Source: Burkholderiales bacterium
GTDB lineage: Bacteria; Pseudomonadota; Gammaproteobacteria; Burkholderiales; Burkholderiaceae_C
Direction of reading: 5' to 3'
DNA length: 64,000 nucleotides
Assembly (NCBI GenBank): GCA_003241965.1
Contig: QBMB01000001.1
Coordinates: 86,498 to 150,497 of the forward strand
Shown here piece after piece: positions 17,952-27,051 of this stretch (its first letter is position 1; each line of letters begins with the position of its first letter). A program made the translations under genes and the position numbers. Below the pieces are notes generated by a model. The model was not told the origin of the DNA. It worked only from the letters and a program-made list of their open reading frames with translations, and made no database searches.

Positions 17952-18734
17952 ATGAACGACACATTGTTAAGGGTCGAAACCCTGTCCAAGCGCTTCGGCG
18001 GCGTCGAAGCCGTTGCCGGTGTCAGTTTTCACGTTCGGCGCGGTGAAATCTATTCCCTGATCGGCCCCAACGGGGCCGGCAAGACGACCACCTTCAACAT
18101 GATCAGCGGCGTCGTCAAGCCCAGCAGCGGCACCGTGCATTTCGATGGCAGCGACATCACCGGCATGCCGGCACACCGCCTGGCCGCCATCGGCATCGGT
18201 CGGACCTTCCAGAATCTGGCGGTGTTCAAACATGCCAGCGTGGTGGACAACCTGCTGGTCGGCCGCCACTGCCACATGGCCACCAACGTGCTGGATGCCT
18301 CGTGGTTCTTCGGACGGGCGCGGCGCGAGGAGCTCGAACACCGTCGCAAGGTGGAAGAGATCATCGATTTTCTCGAAATCGAGGAAATTCGCGACATGCC
18401 GGTGGGCACCCTGTCCTATGGCCTGCAAAAGCGGGTCGAGTTGGGACGCGCACTGGCCACCGAGCCCAAGTTGCTGCTGCTGGACGAAATGGTGTCGGGC
18501 ATGAACAGCGAGGAGACCGAAGACATTGCCCGCTTCGTGCTGGACATCCGCGACGAACTCGGCATTTCGGTCCTCATGGTCGAGCATGACATGGGCATCG
18601 TGATGGACATCTCCGACCGCGTCTGCGTGCTCAACTTCGGCCGCAAGATCGGCGAGGGCACGCCGGCCGAGATATCGGCCAACCCGGCCGTGATCGACGC
18701 CTACCTGGGCAGCAAAACCAAGGAGGCCGCGTGA
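17952..18734 (+). CDS. LivG-type ABC transporter ATP-binding protein (module 2)
   Basis: 260-residue ATPase of the second importer. Walker A GPNGAGKTT, a LivG-type signature region SYGLQKRVELGRAL, Walker B LLLLDEMVSGM and switch His in MVEHDMG are present. The Walker B block reads DEM rather than the common DEP; the catalytic Glu is kept. The end VIDAYLGS is typical of LivG. The stop overlaps the ligase GTG start by 4 bases, giving tight coupling as in the other modules. Confidence 0.93.
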   Translation: MNDTLLRVETLSKRFGGVEAVAGVSFHVRRGEIYSLIGPNGAGKTTTFNMISGVVKPSSGTVHFDGSDITGMPAHRLAAIGIGRTFQNLAVFKHASVVDNLLVGRHCHMATNVLDASWFFGRARREELEHRRKVEEIIDFLEIEEIRDMPVGTLSYGLQKRVELGRALATEPKLLLLDEMVSGMNSEETEDIARFVLDIRDELGISVLMVEHDMGIVMDISDRVCVLNFGRKIGEGTPAEISANPAVIDAYLGSKTKEAA

Positions 18735-20599
18735 TCGACAACCTGGACGCGTTACTGCGCGACGGCAACACCACATTCCCCAAGCTGCTCCAGCACTGGG
18801 CACAGCGCTTTCCGGATGCGCTCGCGTTTCGCGAGAAAGATTACGGCATCTGGAACCGGATGACCTGGCAGCACTATTTCGAAACGGCGCGCCGCTTCGC
18901 CCTCGGTCTCAAGTCTCTGGGCTTCGACAAGGGCGACCGGCTGGCGATTGCCAGCGAGGACAGTCCGCAGTGGATGTTCACCGACCTGGCCACGCAAGCC
19001 ATCGGCGGTGTCGTGGTGGGCATCTACCCCACCAACCCGTGGCCGGAACTGCAGTACATCGTGCACCACTCGAACAGCAAGTTCGTGGTCTGCGGCGATC
19101 AGGAACAGGTCGACAAGGTGCTCGACGCCATGGCCAAGCACGACACCGGCCTGCCCGACCTGGTGAAGATCATCTGCGTCGACATGAAGGGGATGCGCGG
19201 CTACAAACACGACAAGCTGATGTCGTTCGAGGACGTGCTTGAGCTAGGAGACCAAAACGCCGCGGCATCGCCCCAGCACGCGAGCGCCTTTGATCGTGCC
19301 ATCGAGGACACCCAGCCCGATGACACCTGCATGCTGGTCTACACCTCGGGCACCACCGGGCCGCCCAAGGGCGCGATGCTGTCGCACCGCAACCTGATCG
19401 TCACCGTTGACAAGCTCAAAACCCATTTCAAGCTCGACCGGCACAACTACGAAGTGGTCTGCTACCTGCCGTTGTGCCACGTGGCCGAGCGTGCCTTCTC
19501 GACGGTCATGCACCTGCTCACCGGTGGCGTGGTCAATTACGCCGAATCGATCGACACGGTAGCCGTCAATCTGCGCGAGATCGCACCCACGGTGTTTTTG
19601 GGCGTGCCGCGCATCTGGGAGAAGCTGCAGCAAGGCATTTTGATCCGCATGCAGGACGCCTCGCGCTTTCAGCGCTGGGCTTTCCAGCGCTGCTTCGATG
19701 CCGGGCGCCGTCTGTTCGAAAAGGTCGAGGCGCAAGGGGGCCAGCGCAGTCTGTCGGATCGCCTGCACTTCTTCGTTCTGTGGTTGCTGATGTTTCGCAA
19801 TCTGCAGAAATTCGTCGGCCTGGACCGCATGCAGTGCGGCTTCTGTGGCGGCGCCAGCGTCTCGCCCGAGGTACTGAAGTTCTTCCGCATCCTCGGCATT
19901 CCGGTGTACCAGGTCTACGGCATGACCGAGTCCGGCGGGGTGATCTTCTTCCAGCATGAAAAAGCGATCAAACTGGGCGCCACCGGCCTGCCCATCGACG
20001 GCCTGAACTGGAAGATCGCGGAGGACGGCGAGCTCGTCGTCAAGCACCCCGCCGTGTTCAAGGGCTACATCCACGACGAAGGCGCCACCGCCAAGACCGT
20101 GGTGGACGGCTGGCTGCACACGGGCGACATCGTGGCGCTGGCTGACAACGGCGAGCTGATGATCGTTGACCGCAAGAAGGCCATCATCATCACCAGCGGC
20201 GGCAAGAACATCGCGCCCTCGGAGATCGAAAACGCGCTCAAGGACAGCCTGTATGTGCGCGAGGCGATCATCCTGGGCGACGGACGCCACTATTTGGCGG
20301 CGCTGATCCAGGTCGACTACGAAACGGTCGGCAAGTGGGCACAAGAACGCAAACTGGCCTACACCACCTACAAGAGCCTGGCCGCGCTGCCCGAGGTGCG
20401 CGAACTGATCGACGAGGACGTCAAGCGTGTGAACAAGCTGTTTGCCCGGGTCGAGAACATCCGCAAGTTCCTGATCCTGGAAAAAGAACTCGACCACGAC
20501 GACGGCGAACTCACCGCCACCCAGAAGGTGCGCCGCAACGTCATCGAAAAAACCTTCGCGAAAGAGATCGCGATCATCTACGGCGCAGGAGCGGGCTGA
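18731..20599 (+). CDS. Long-chain-type acyl-CoA ligase (AMP-forming), module 2
   Basis: ATP-dependent CoA activation of an imported acid. The 622-residue protein has YTSGTTGPPKG (ATP loop), YGMTES, GWLHTGD and a C-terminal Lys in TATQKVRRN. The GTG start at 18731 overlaps the livG-like stop and is preceded by a strong AAGGAGG. The stop shares a base with the LivH ATG (TGATG). Sequence is clearly different from the module 1 and module 3 ligases although gene position is the same, so each module probably handles a different acid. Confidence 0.93.
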   Translation: MIDNLDALLRDGNTTFPKLLQHWAQRFPDALAFREKDYGIWNRMTWQHYFETARRFALGLKSLGFDKGDRLAIASEDSPQWMFTDLATQAIGGVVVGIYPTNPWPELQYIVHHSNSKFVVCGDQEQVDKVLDAMAKHDTGLPDLVKIICVDMKGMRGYKHDKLMSFEDVLELGDQNAAASPQHASAFDRAIEDTQPDDTCMLVYTSGTTGPPKGAMLSHRNLIVTVDKLKTHFKLDRHNYEVVCYLPLCHVAERAFSTVMHLLTGGVVNYAESIDTVAVNLREIAPTVFLGVPRIWEKLQQGILIRMQDASRFQRWAFQRCFDAGRRLFEKVEAQGGQRSLSDRLHFFVLWLLMFRNLQKFVGLDRMQCGFCGGASVSPEVLKFFRILGIPVYQVYGMTESGGVIFFQHEKAIKLGATGLPIDGLNWKIAEDGELVVKHPAVFKGYIHDEGATAKTVVDGWLHTGDIVALADNGELMIVDRKKAIIITSGGKNIAPSEIENALKDSLYVREAIILGDGRHYLAALIQVDYETVGKWAQERKLAYTTYKSLAALPEVRELIDEDVKRVNKLFARVENIRKFLILEKELDHDDGELTATQKVRRNVIEKTFAKEIAIIYGAGAG

Positions 20600-21471
20600 T
20601 GGACTATTTTCTGCAACTGGTCATTTCCGGCATCGCCGTGGGCCTGCTCTACGGCTTCATCGGCATGGGCTTTGCGATGATTTACCGCGCCACCGGCGTG
20701 GTGAACTTCGCCCAGGGCGAGCTGATGATGCTGGTGTCCTACATCGCCTTCACCCTGGCCGGCACCTTCCAATTTGGCTTCTGGCTCATGCTGGCAGCAA
20801 CTGTCGCGGCCTCGGTGCTGATTGGCCTTCTGATCGAGGTCTTGCTGATCCGTCCGATGCTTGGTCAGCCGGTGTTTTCCACGGTGATGGTGACCATTGG
20901 CCTGGCCGTGATCCTGCGCTCGGTGGTGGTGCTGATCTGGGGCGCAGACCCCATGCCGCTCAATGCCGGCCTGCCAACGGAGGTCATCAAGATCGGCCCG
21001 GCCGGCCTGTACCCGGCGCAGCTGTATTCCGTTGGGCTGATGGCGGCCGTACTGCTCGGCCTGTGGACCTTCTTTCGCTATTCGCGGGTCGGTATCGCCA
21101 TGCGTGCCACCGCCAACGTGCAAACTGCAGCCCTGCTGATGGGCATCAATGTCAAGCGCATTTTCGCCTTGTCCTGGGCCCTGTCGGCGGGGCTCGCCGC
21201 CATTGCGGGCGTGTTGATCGGCGTGATCTACGACGTGAATCCCGGCATGTGGACGACAGGTCTGCGCAGCTTTCCCGCGGTCATCTTGGGCGGGCTGGAC
21301 TCGGTGTTCGGCGCCGCACTCGGCGGCATCCTGATCGGGGTGGTCGAGAATCTGTCGGAAGGCTATATCGGCCGCGGCATGAAGGAGATCGCCGGTTTTG
21401 TTTTGATCCTCGTCGTCCTTATGGTCAGACCCTATGGCCTGTTCGGCAAACCTGAAATCGAGCGTGTCTGA
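20599..21471 (+). CDS. LivH-type ABC transporter permease (module 2)
   Basis: 290-residue hydrophobic permease of the second importer. ATG 20599 overlaps the ligase stop by one base and is preceded by GCAGGAG. Typical LivH marks are the ISGIAVGLLYGFIGMG start, NFAQGELMM and the ILGGLDSVFGAALGG coupling loop near the C-terminus. The stop overlaps the LivM ATG by one base. The gene is inseparable from its neighbours in expression. Confidence 0.93.
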   Translation: MDYFLQLVISGIAVGLLYGFIGMGFAMIYRATGVVNFAQGELMMLVSYIAFTLAGTFQFGFWLMLAATVAASVLIGLLIEVLLIRPMLGQPVFSTVMVTIGLAVILRSVVVLIWGADPMPLNAGLPTEVIKIGPAGLYPAQLYSVGLMAAVLLGLWTFFRYSRVGIAMRATANVQTAALLMGINVKRIFALSWALSAGLAAIAGVLIGVIYDVNPGMWTTGLRSFPAVILGGLDSVFGAALGGILIGVVENLSEGYIGRGMKEIAGFVLILVVLMVRPYGLFGKPEIERV

Positions 21472-22517
21472 TGCGTAGCGGAAACTTCAAACAAAACTAT
21501 CGTCAGCTGCTGGCACTGACCGACTCGGTTCCTGTCATCGTCTGGTCGTGTCTGCTGGTGGCGCTGCTGGCGGCCGCGCCACTGCTGCTGGCCAAGTACT
21601 ATGTCTCCGTCATTCTGCTGCTGCTGATCACAGCGGTGGGGGTGTTGGGCCTGAACCTGCTGACCGGGACCACCGGGCTGATCTCGCTCGGGCACTCGGG
21701 GTTTCTGGCGGTCGGCGCCTACACGGCCGGCATCGTGGCCAGCAAACTTGGCTGGCCAATGCTGGCGTCCATCTTTGCCGGTGGCGTGAGCGCGGCCATC
21801 GCCGGGATCATCGTGGGCATACCCTCGCTGCGTCTCAAAGGGCTGTACCTGGCCATCACGACGATGGCATTTGCCGTGATCATCAACCACCTGATCCTCA
21901 ACGGTGGCGACCTGACCGGAGGCTCGGAAGGCTTGACGGTGCCGCAACCCTCGCTGTTCGGTCAGGCGCTGGGGGCAGAACGTGGCTACTACTACGTGGT
22001 GCTGTGCTTTGTGGTGGTGTTCACCTTCATCACCCTGAACATCCTGCGCAGCCGCATTGGCCGGGCGTTCCAGGCGATTCGGGAGCACGACATCGCAGCC
22101 AAGGCCATGGGCGTCAACCTGGTGCGCTACAAGTTGCTGGCGTTCATGGTCAGCGCCTTCTACACCGGCATCGCCGGGGGCTTGCTGGCCTACTACACAC
22201 GCTACCTGAATGTCGACAGCTTCAGCCTGCTGATATCGATCGAGGCGCTCTCCATGCTCATCGTCGGCGGCCTGGGTTCTGTAGCCGGCGCCTTGCTCGG
22301 AACGGCTTTCATCGTCCTGCTCAACGAAAGCCTGGGCTTCGTGTTCGGCATGATCGGCGCCAGCTTCGGCGGGTCGGGCTCCACTGCCGCCTATGAGATC
22401 AAAGGCGTCATTTATGGACTCGCGATTGTGTTGTTCCTGCGTTTTGAGCCCGATGGCCTGATGGGGCGATGGCGCGACATCAAGCATTACTGGACCCATT
22501 GGCCCTTCCGATTCTGA
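21471..22517 (+). CDS. LivM-type ABC transporter permease (module 2)
   Basis: 348-residue second permease of module 2, highly hydrophobic, with GLNLLTGTTGLISLGHSGFL and the VGGLGSVAGALLG coupling loop typical of LivM. Its ATG overlaps the LivH stop. The C-terminal tail DIKHYWTHWPFRF is polar and cytoplasmic, and resembles the corresponding ends of the module 1 and 3 LivM proteins. Two binding-protein genes follow. Confidence 0.93.
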   Translation: MRSGNFKQNYRQLLALTDSVPVIVWSCLLVALLAAAPLLLAKYYVSVILLLLITAVGVLGLNLLTGTTGLISLGHSGFLAVGAYTAGIVASKLGWPMLASIFAGGVSAAIAGIIVGIPSLRLKGLYLAITTMAFAVIINHLILNGGDLTGGSEGLTVPQPSLFGQALGAERGYYYVVLCFVVVFTFITLNILRSRIGRAFQAIREHDIAAKAMGVNLVRYKLLAFMVSAFYTGIAGGLLAYYTRYLNVDSFSLLISIEALSMLIVGGLGSVAGALLGTAFIVLLNESLGFVFGMIGASFGGSGSTAAYEIKGVIYGLAIVLFLRFEPDGLMGRWRDIKHYWTHWPFRF

Positions 22518-22558
22518 CCCCGCAGCACACGCGCTGCTTATTCCATAGGAGACCTGCG

Positions 22559-23761
22559 ATGCGAACACTACCGAAGCTGACCCAGCGCTTTTGCCTCGGC
22601 GCCCTCGCCGCACTGACCTTCGGCAGCGCACTGGCGGCAGATCCCGGGGTCACGAACGAGAAACTCGTGCTTGGCGCGGTCATCCCGCTGAGCGGCCCGC
22701 CCAGCATCATTGGCAAGGCCATTGCCACGACCCTGAAAGTTTGGGAGCAGGACGTCAATTCGCGCGGCGGCATCGGCGGACGCAAAGTCGACATTCGCAT
22801 TGAGGACGACGGCTATGTGCCGCAGCGCGCTGTCCAGGGTCTGAAAAAACTGATTGATGTCGAACAGATCTTTGCATTGATCGGCACCTCCGGCTCGTCG
22901 CAGTTGCTGGCCATGCTGCCCATCATCGACGAGCAGAAAATTCCCGCCATCAACCATATCGCCGTCAACAGCGCCCACTTCAACCCACCGCACAAGACGC
23001 TGTTCAATATCGGGGCAACTTACTGCCAGGAGGTCTCTGCCAGCATGAAGCATCTGGTCACATCCCAGAAGCTGCAGGGATCGAAGTTCGGCCTGATCTT
23101 CCAGGAAGACGATTACGGCACCGACGTCAAATGCGGCTACGAACAGGCCCTGAAAGAGCTCGGCTTGAAAAGCAGCATCGAAGTTGCCTACAAACGCGGG
23201 GCGAAGGATTTTTCCGCCGAGGTGTTGAGCGTGCAGCGCGCCGGCGCCACCTTCGTGCTGACCGGCGGCATCATCACCGAAACCGCCGCCATGCTCAAAG
23301 AGATCGCGAAGAACCAGATGCAAGCCGTGCGCCTGGCCGCTCACCCTTCGCATCTGCCTGCGGTACTGGCCCTGGCCGGCCCGGCAGCAGACGGCGTGTA
23401 CGTCGCCGAGTATGTGCCTCCAGTGACCGACATACAAACACAGGGCATTGGCAAACTCACCGCACTGACCTACAAATATTTTTCAGCCAATGAGGTCAAG
23501 GACATGAACCGGTATTCATTGACCGCCTATGTAGGTGTCCAGTTGCTCGAATCAGCGCTCAACGCATGTGCCAAAAACCTCACACGTGCCTGCGTGGTCG
23601 AAAAGCTCGAGCAGACCAAAAATTTCACCAGCGACGGCATCATGGCCCCATTGACCTTCGGGCCCAATATTCGACAGTCGGGGACCCGCCCCATTTTGCT
23701 CAAGGCGAATGCCAGCGCCGGGAAATTCGAGCGAGCCTCTGAATTTCTGAGTTCCAAGTAA
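22559..23761 (+). CDS. Periplasmic substrate-binding protein, HAAT type (module 2, first)
   Basis: 400-residue Peripla_BP_6 protein. A signal peptide ends near SALAADPG (about residue 27), and the mature part starts with GVTNEKLVLGAVIPLSG, typical of this family. An AGGAG precedes ATG 22559; the longer in-frame start inside the livM-like gene is rejected. It is related to the next gene (about 60% identity by eye) but not closely to the module 1 pair. Two Cys in the mature protein (TYCQE and KCGYE) are also present in the next protein and may form a disulfide. Confidence 0.92.
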   Translation: MRTLPKLTQRFCLGALAALTFGSALAADPGVTNEKLVLGAVIPLSGPPSIIGKAIATTLKVWEQDVNSRGGIGGRKVDIRIEDDGYVPQRAVQGLKKLIDVEQIFALIGTSGSSQLLAMLPIIDEQKIPAINHIAVNSAHFNPPHKTLFNIGATYCQEVSASMKHLVTSQKLQGSKFGLIFQEDDYGTDVKCGYEQALKELGLKSSIEVAYKRGAKDFSAEVLSVQRAGATFVLTGGIITETAAMLKEIAKNQMQAVRLAAHPSHLPAVLALAGPAADGVYVAEYVPPVTDIQTQGIGKLTALTYKYFSANEVKDMNRYSLTAYVGVQLLESALNACAKNLTRACVVEKLEQTKNFTSDGIMAPLTFGPNIRQSGTRPILLKANASAGKFERASEFLSSK

Positions 23762-23816
23762 TCAAGACGACGTGCCACCAGCCCCTCCCCCATTACTCAA
23801 CCAGGAGTGCCTTTTC

Positions 23817-25025
23817 ATGACACGCAAATACTTTCGATATGCCGCCACCAGTCTGCTCAGCATGGTTATCAGCCTGACGGCCACGACCGCCGCTGCTGCC
23901 GACCCCGGTGTGACCGACGCCAAAATCGTCCTCGGCTCGGTGACGCCCGTCAGCGGCCCCCCTAGCCTGCTGGGCAAAGCCCACATGCTTGCCTTGCGGG
24001 TATGGGAGCAGGATGTCAACGCCCGTGGTGGCATCAACGGCCGCAAGGTGGAAATTCGCCAGGAAGATGACGGCTATGTGCCTCAGCGTGCTGTGCAAGG
24101 CGTCAAGCGACTGGTCGACGTGGAAGGCATCTTCGGCCTCATCGGCACCTCGGGCTCAGCGATGCTGCAAGCCATGCTGCCCTACATCAACGAGCAAGGC
24201 TTGCCAACTATCAACGCGATGGCCGTGGCAGCAGCGCACTTCACTCCACCGAACAAAACGGTATTTGTGATCGGGCCAACCTATTGTCAGGAGTTGAGCT
24301 CCGCCATGAAAAACATGGTCGCTAGCAAGAAGTTGCAAAAGGAGAAGTTTGCGCTGGTCTATCAGGATGACGAGTTTGGCAGCGACGTGCGTTGCGGCTA
24401 CCAGAAGGCGATCAAGGATCTGGGGCTTAACAGCGTGTCCGAGATCTCCTTCAAGCGTGGCACCAAGGACTTCTCGGCTGAGATGCTGAGTCTGAAGCAG
24501 GTGGGAGCGACCTTTCTCGCGTCGGGCGGCGTGGTAGCCGAGCATTCGATGCTGATGAAGGAATCCGCTAAAAACCAGATGTCGCTGACCTTCCTTGCCG
24601 TGCATTCGGCCCACCTGACCCCTGTTCAGGCGCTCGCCGGTGCCGCGGGCGACGGCTACTTCGTCGCAGACTATGTCCCGCCTCTGACCGACCTGTCGGT
24701 GCCAGGCATGGCCAAGTTCATGGGGTTGGCACAGAAATATCTGTCAGCCGACGAGTTGAAGTCGCTCAACCGCTATTCGATCACAGCCTACGTCGGTGCG
24801 CTGCTAATGGAAGACGCGATCCGCCGCTGTGGCAAGGCGCTGACCCGCGCCTGTGTCGTCGAGAAGCTGGAGACAACCAAGAACTTCAGCACCGATGGGC
24901 TGGCTTCTCCCATCAGTTTCGGCCCCAATGACCGGCACTCGCCGAGCAGCGTGCTCGTGTTGCGCTCGGACGCCAAAAACTCCCGCTTCGAGCGCGTGTC
25001 CGAACCCATCCCCGTGCTCGATTGA
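23817..25025 (+). CDS. Periplasmic substrate-binding protein, HAAT type (module 2, second)
   Basis: 402-residue paralogue of the preceding protein. Signal peptide MTRKYFRYAATSL with a cleavage region AAAADPG; mature start GVTDAKIVLGSVTPVSG. AGGAG lies about 10 bases before ATG 23817. It keeps the EDDGYVPQRAVQG and IGTSGS ligand-pocket segments and the two Cys pairs of the upstream copy. Having two divergent binding proteins per permease set suggests the importer serves more than one ligand. Confidence 0.92.
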   Translation: MTRKYFRYAATSLLSMVISLTATTAAAADPGVTDAKIVLGSVTPVSGPPSLLGKAHMLALRVWEQDVNARGGINGRKVEIRQEDDGYVPQRAVQGVKRLVDVEGIFGLIGTSGSAMLQAMLPYINEQGLPTINAMAVAAAHFTPPNKTVFVIGPTYCQELSSAMKNMVASKKLQKEKFALVYQDDEFGSDVRCGYQKAIKDLGLNSVSEISFKRGTKDFSAEMLSLKQVGATFLASGGVVAEHSMLMKESAKNQMSLTFLAVHSAHLTPVQALAGAAGDGYFVADYVPPLTDLSVPGMAKFMGLAQKYLSADELKSLNRYSITAYVGALLMEDAIRRCGKALTRACVVEKLETTKNFSTDGLASPISFGPNDRHSPSSVLVLRSDAKNSRFERVSEPIPVLD

Positions 25026-25068
25026 CACCAGACGCCGTTCGTCACCCGCCGTACAACTGGTTCCGCCC

Positions 25069-26538
25069 GTGTTTCAAAAAGTTCTGATCGCCAACCGTGG
25101 CGAGATCGCGCTGCGGATCCTGCACACACTCAAGGGCATGGGGCTCGCCACCGTGGTGGCCCACCACGCGGTGGACGCCGATAGCCCGGCCGTGCTGGAG
25201 GCTGACGAGTCGGTCGAATTGCACGGCTTGACGCCCGTGGCGGCCTACCTCGATATCGCGCAGTTGGTTGAAGCGTGTCGGCGCATTGGGGCACAGGCGC
25301 TGCATCCCGGTTACGGCTTCCTGTCTGAAAACGCGGCGTTTGCGCGTGCGCTGGAAGCTGCTGGCATCGTCTTCATTGGCCCGCGTCCGGACAGCATCGA
25401 ACTGATGGGCGACAAGGTGCGCGCGCGCAGCTTCGTCGCCCAACGCGGCTTTCCGGTGGCACCGAGCGCCATCGAGGACGATGACCCGGCCAGCTTCGTC
25501 GAGCGCGCCAGGGCGCTCGGCGCGCCGCTGCTGATCAAGCCTTCAGCCGGCGGTGGCGGCAAGGGCATGCGCATCGTGCGTGACCTCGCCGTGTTGGATC
25601 GCGAGATCGAGACCGCACGGCGCGAAGGTGAGCGCTATTTTGGCGACGGTCGGCTGTTTGTCGAGCGCTATGTGGAGCGCCCGCGGCACATCGAGGTGCA
25701 GGTGATGGGCGACGCGCATGGCCAGTTGGTGCATTTCTGGGAGCGTGAATGTTCAGTGCAGCGACGCTTCCAGAAAATCATTGAAGAAACCCCCTCCCCG
25801 GCCCTTTCACCGGTGCAGCGCCACGATATTTGCGAAGCCGCAGCCGGCATTGCCCGCGCCGCCAACTATCGCGGCGCCGGCACCGTGGAGTTCATCTACG
25901 GCGCCGGTGGCGAGTTTTACTTTCTTGAGATGAACACGCGTCTGCAGGTCGAACACCCGGTCACCGAAATGGTGACGGGCTTTGACCTCGTTCGCGAACA
26001 GGTACGCGTCGCCCAGGGTGAGCCGCTCGGCTACACCCAGGCGGACATCGTGCAGCTTGGTCACGCCATCGAATGCAGGCTTTACGCCGAAGACGCCGAG
26101 CATGATTTTCGCCCCTCCACCGGTGACATCCTGTGCTGGCGACCACCCTCTGGTTCCGGCGTGCGGGTTGATGCCGGCGTGCGCGAAGGACAGGCGGTAA
26201 CTGCCGCATTTGACCCCATGATCGCCAAAATTATTTGCCATGGAAACACGCGTGCACAGGCTATCGAACGCTCCATCCTGGCGCTTGAGCAATCGGTGCT
26301 GTTGGGTCTGACCACCAACGCACGCTACCTCACGCGGGTACTGCGCCATGCCGAGTTCCGTGCTGGGCAGGCCGACACCGGCATGCTGGCACGCTGCGCC
26401 GACGAGCTGCGCGAGTCTCTCACCCCCGATGACATCGACCTGGTACTGGCATCGGCGGTGCTCGCCGACCGCGAACTGTTGCGCGCCGTTCACTCCATTC
26501 CCGCGATGCACGCCGCCATGGGACCCTGGAGGAATTGA
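25069..26538 (+). CDS. Acyl-CoA carboxylase, biotin carboxylase subunit
   Basis: ATP- and bicarbonate-dependent carboxylation of the biotin carried by the next gene's product. The 489-residue protein covers only the biotin carboxylase domain: KVLIANRGEIALRI at the N-terminus, the ATP-grasp glycine loop GGGGKGMR, and EMNTRLQVEHPVTE. GTG 25069 is chosen because VFQKVLIANRGE is the family start; upstream in-frame sequence lies inside the binding-protein gene. No biotin-attachment domain follows in the same frame. The carrier is a separate gene 2 bases downstream, unlike the fused alpha subunit at 55721. Confidence 0.92.
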   Translation: MFQKVLIANRGEIALRILHTLKGMGLATVVAHHAVDADSPAVLEADESVELHGLTPVAAYLDIAQLVEACRRIGAQALHPGYGFLSENAAFARALEAAGIVFIGPRPDSIELMGDKVRARSFVAQRGFPVAPSAIEDDDPASFVERARALGAPLLIKPSAGGGGKGMRIVRDLAVLDREIETARREGERYFGDGRLFVERYVERPRHIEVQVMGDAHGQLVHFWERECSVQRRFQKIIEETPSPALSPVQRHDICEAAAGIARAANYRGAGTVEFIYGAGGEFYFLEMNTRLQVEHPVTEMVTGFDLVREQVRVAQGEPLGYTQADIVQLGHAIECRLYAEDAEHDFRPSTGDILCWRPPSGSGVRVDAGVREGQAVTAAFDPMIAKIICHGNTRAQAIERSILALEQSVLLGLTTNARYLTRVLRHAEFRAGQADTGMLARCADELRESLTPDDIDLVLASAVLADRELLRAVHSIPAMHAAMGPWRN

Positions 26539-26540
26539 CG

Positions 26541-27041
26541 ATGCGCCGCCGCTATGTCATCAATGGCAAGGTCCATGACCTCGTGGTAACACGTGGAGCG
26601 AATGGCGTGTTCCACGTCAGCCATGGCGAACGCAAATTCGAGATGCAGGGGAAGACGCTGCCTGATGGCCGTTGGCGGGTCACCGTGGATCAGCGCCCGC
26701 AAGCCGTCTGGATCGCCGCGCAAGGCGACAGTCGATTCGTGCACAGTGCGGCCACCGGTGCCCTTGAAGTCGAGGTGATCGATCTCAGCGCAGCCTCCGG
26801 CGGCGACCGGGCCGGTGCCGCTTCCGACTTGCTGCAGGCGCCAATGCCCGGCACGGTGATCGCGGTTCATGTGGCAGCCGGCGATGCCGTGCACACGGGC
26901 CAACCGCTCATCGTGATCGAAAGCATGAAGCTGGAAACCACGCTGACGGCACCGCGCGACGCCCGGGTCAAGACTGTGTACTTTGCCGTTGGCAACACCT
27001 TCGCTCTCAAGTCCACCCTCGTGACGCTGCAAGACCCCTGA
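26541..27041 (+). CDS. Biotin carboxyl carrier protein of the split acyl-CoA carboxylase
   Basis: 166-residue carrier. The C-terminal 70 residues form the biotinyl domain, from LLQAPMPGTVIAVHV to the end, with Lys130 in ESMKLE as the biotin site. The usual motif is M-K-M; here it is M-K-L. The first 90 residues are beta-rich and look like the BT linker domain found in fused alpha subunits. GGAGGA lies 7 bases before ATG 26541. Together with the upstream gene it adds to about 655 residues, the size of a fused alpha subunit, so the gene appears split at the domain boundary. Confidence 0.88.
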   Translation: MRRRYVINGKVHDLVVTRGANGVFHVSHGERKFEMQGKTLPDGRWRVTVDQRPQAVWIAAQGDSRFVHSAATGALEVEVIDLSAASGGDRAGAASDLLQAPMPGTVIAVHVAAGDAVHTGQPLIVIESMKLETTLTAPRDARVKTVYFAVGNTFALKSTLVTLQDP

Positions 27042-27051
27042 GAACCGATTG

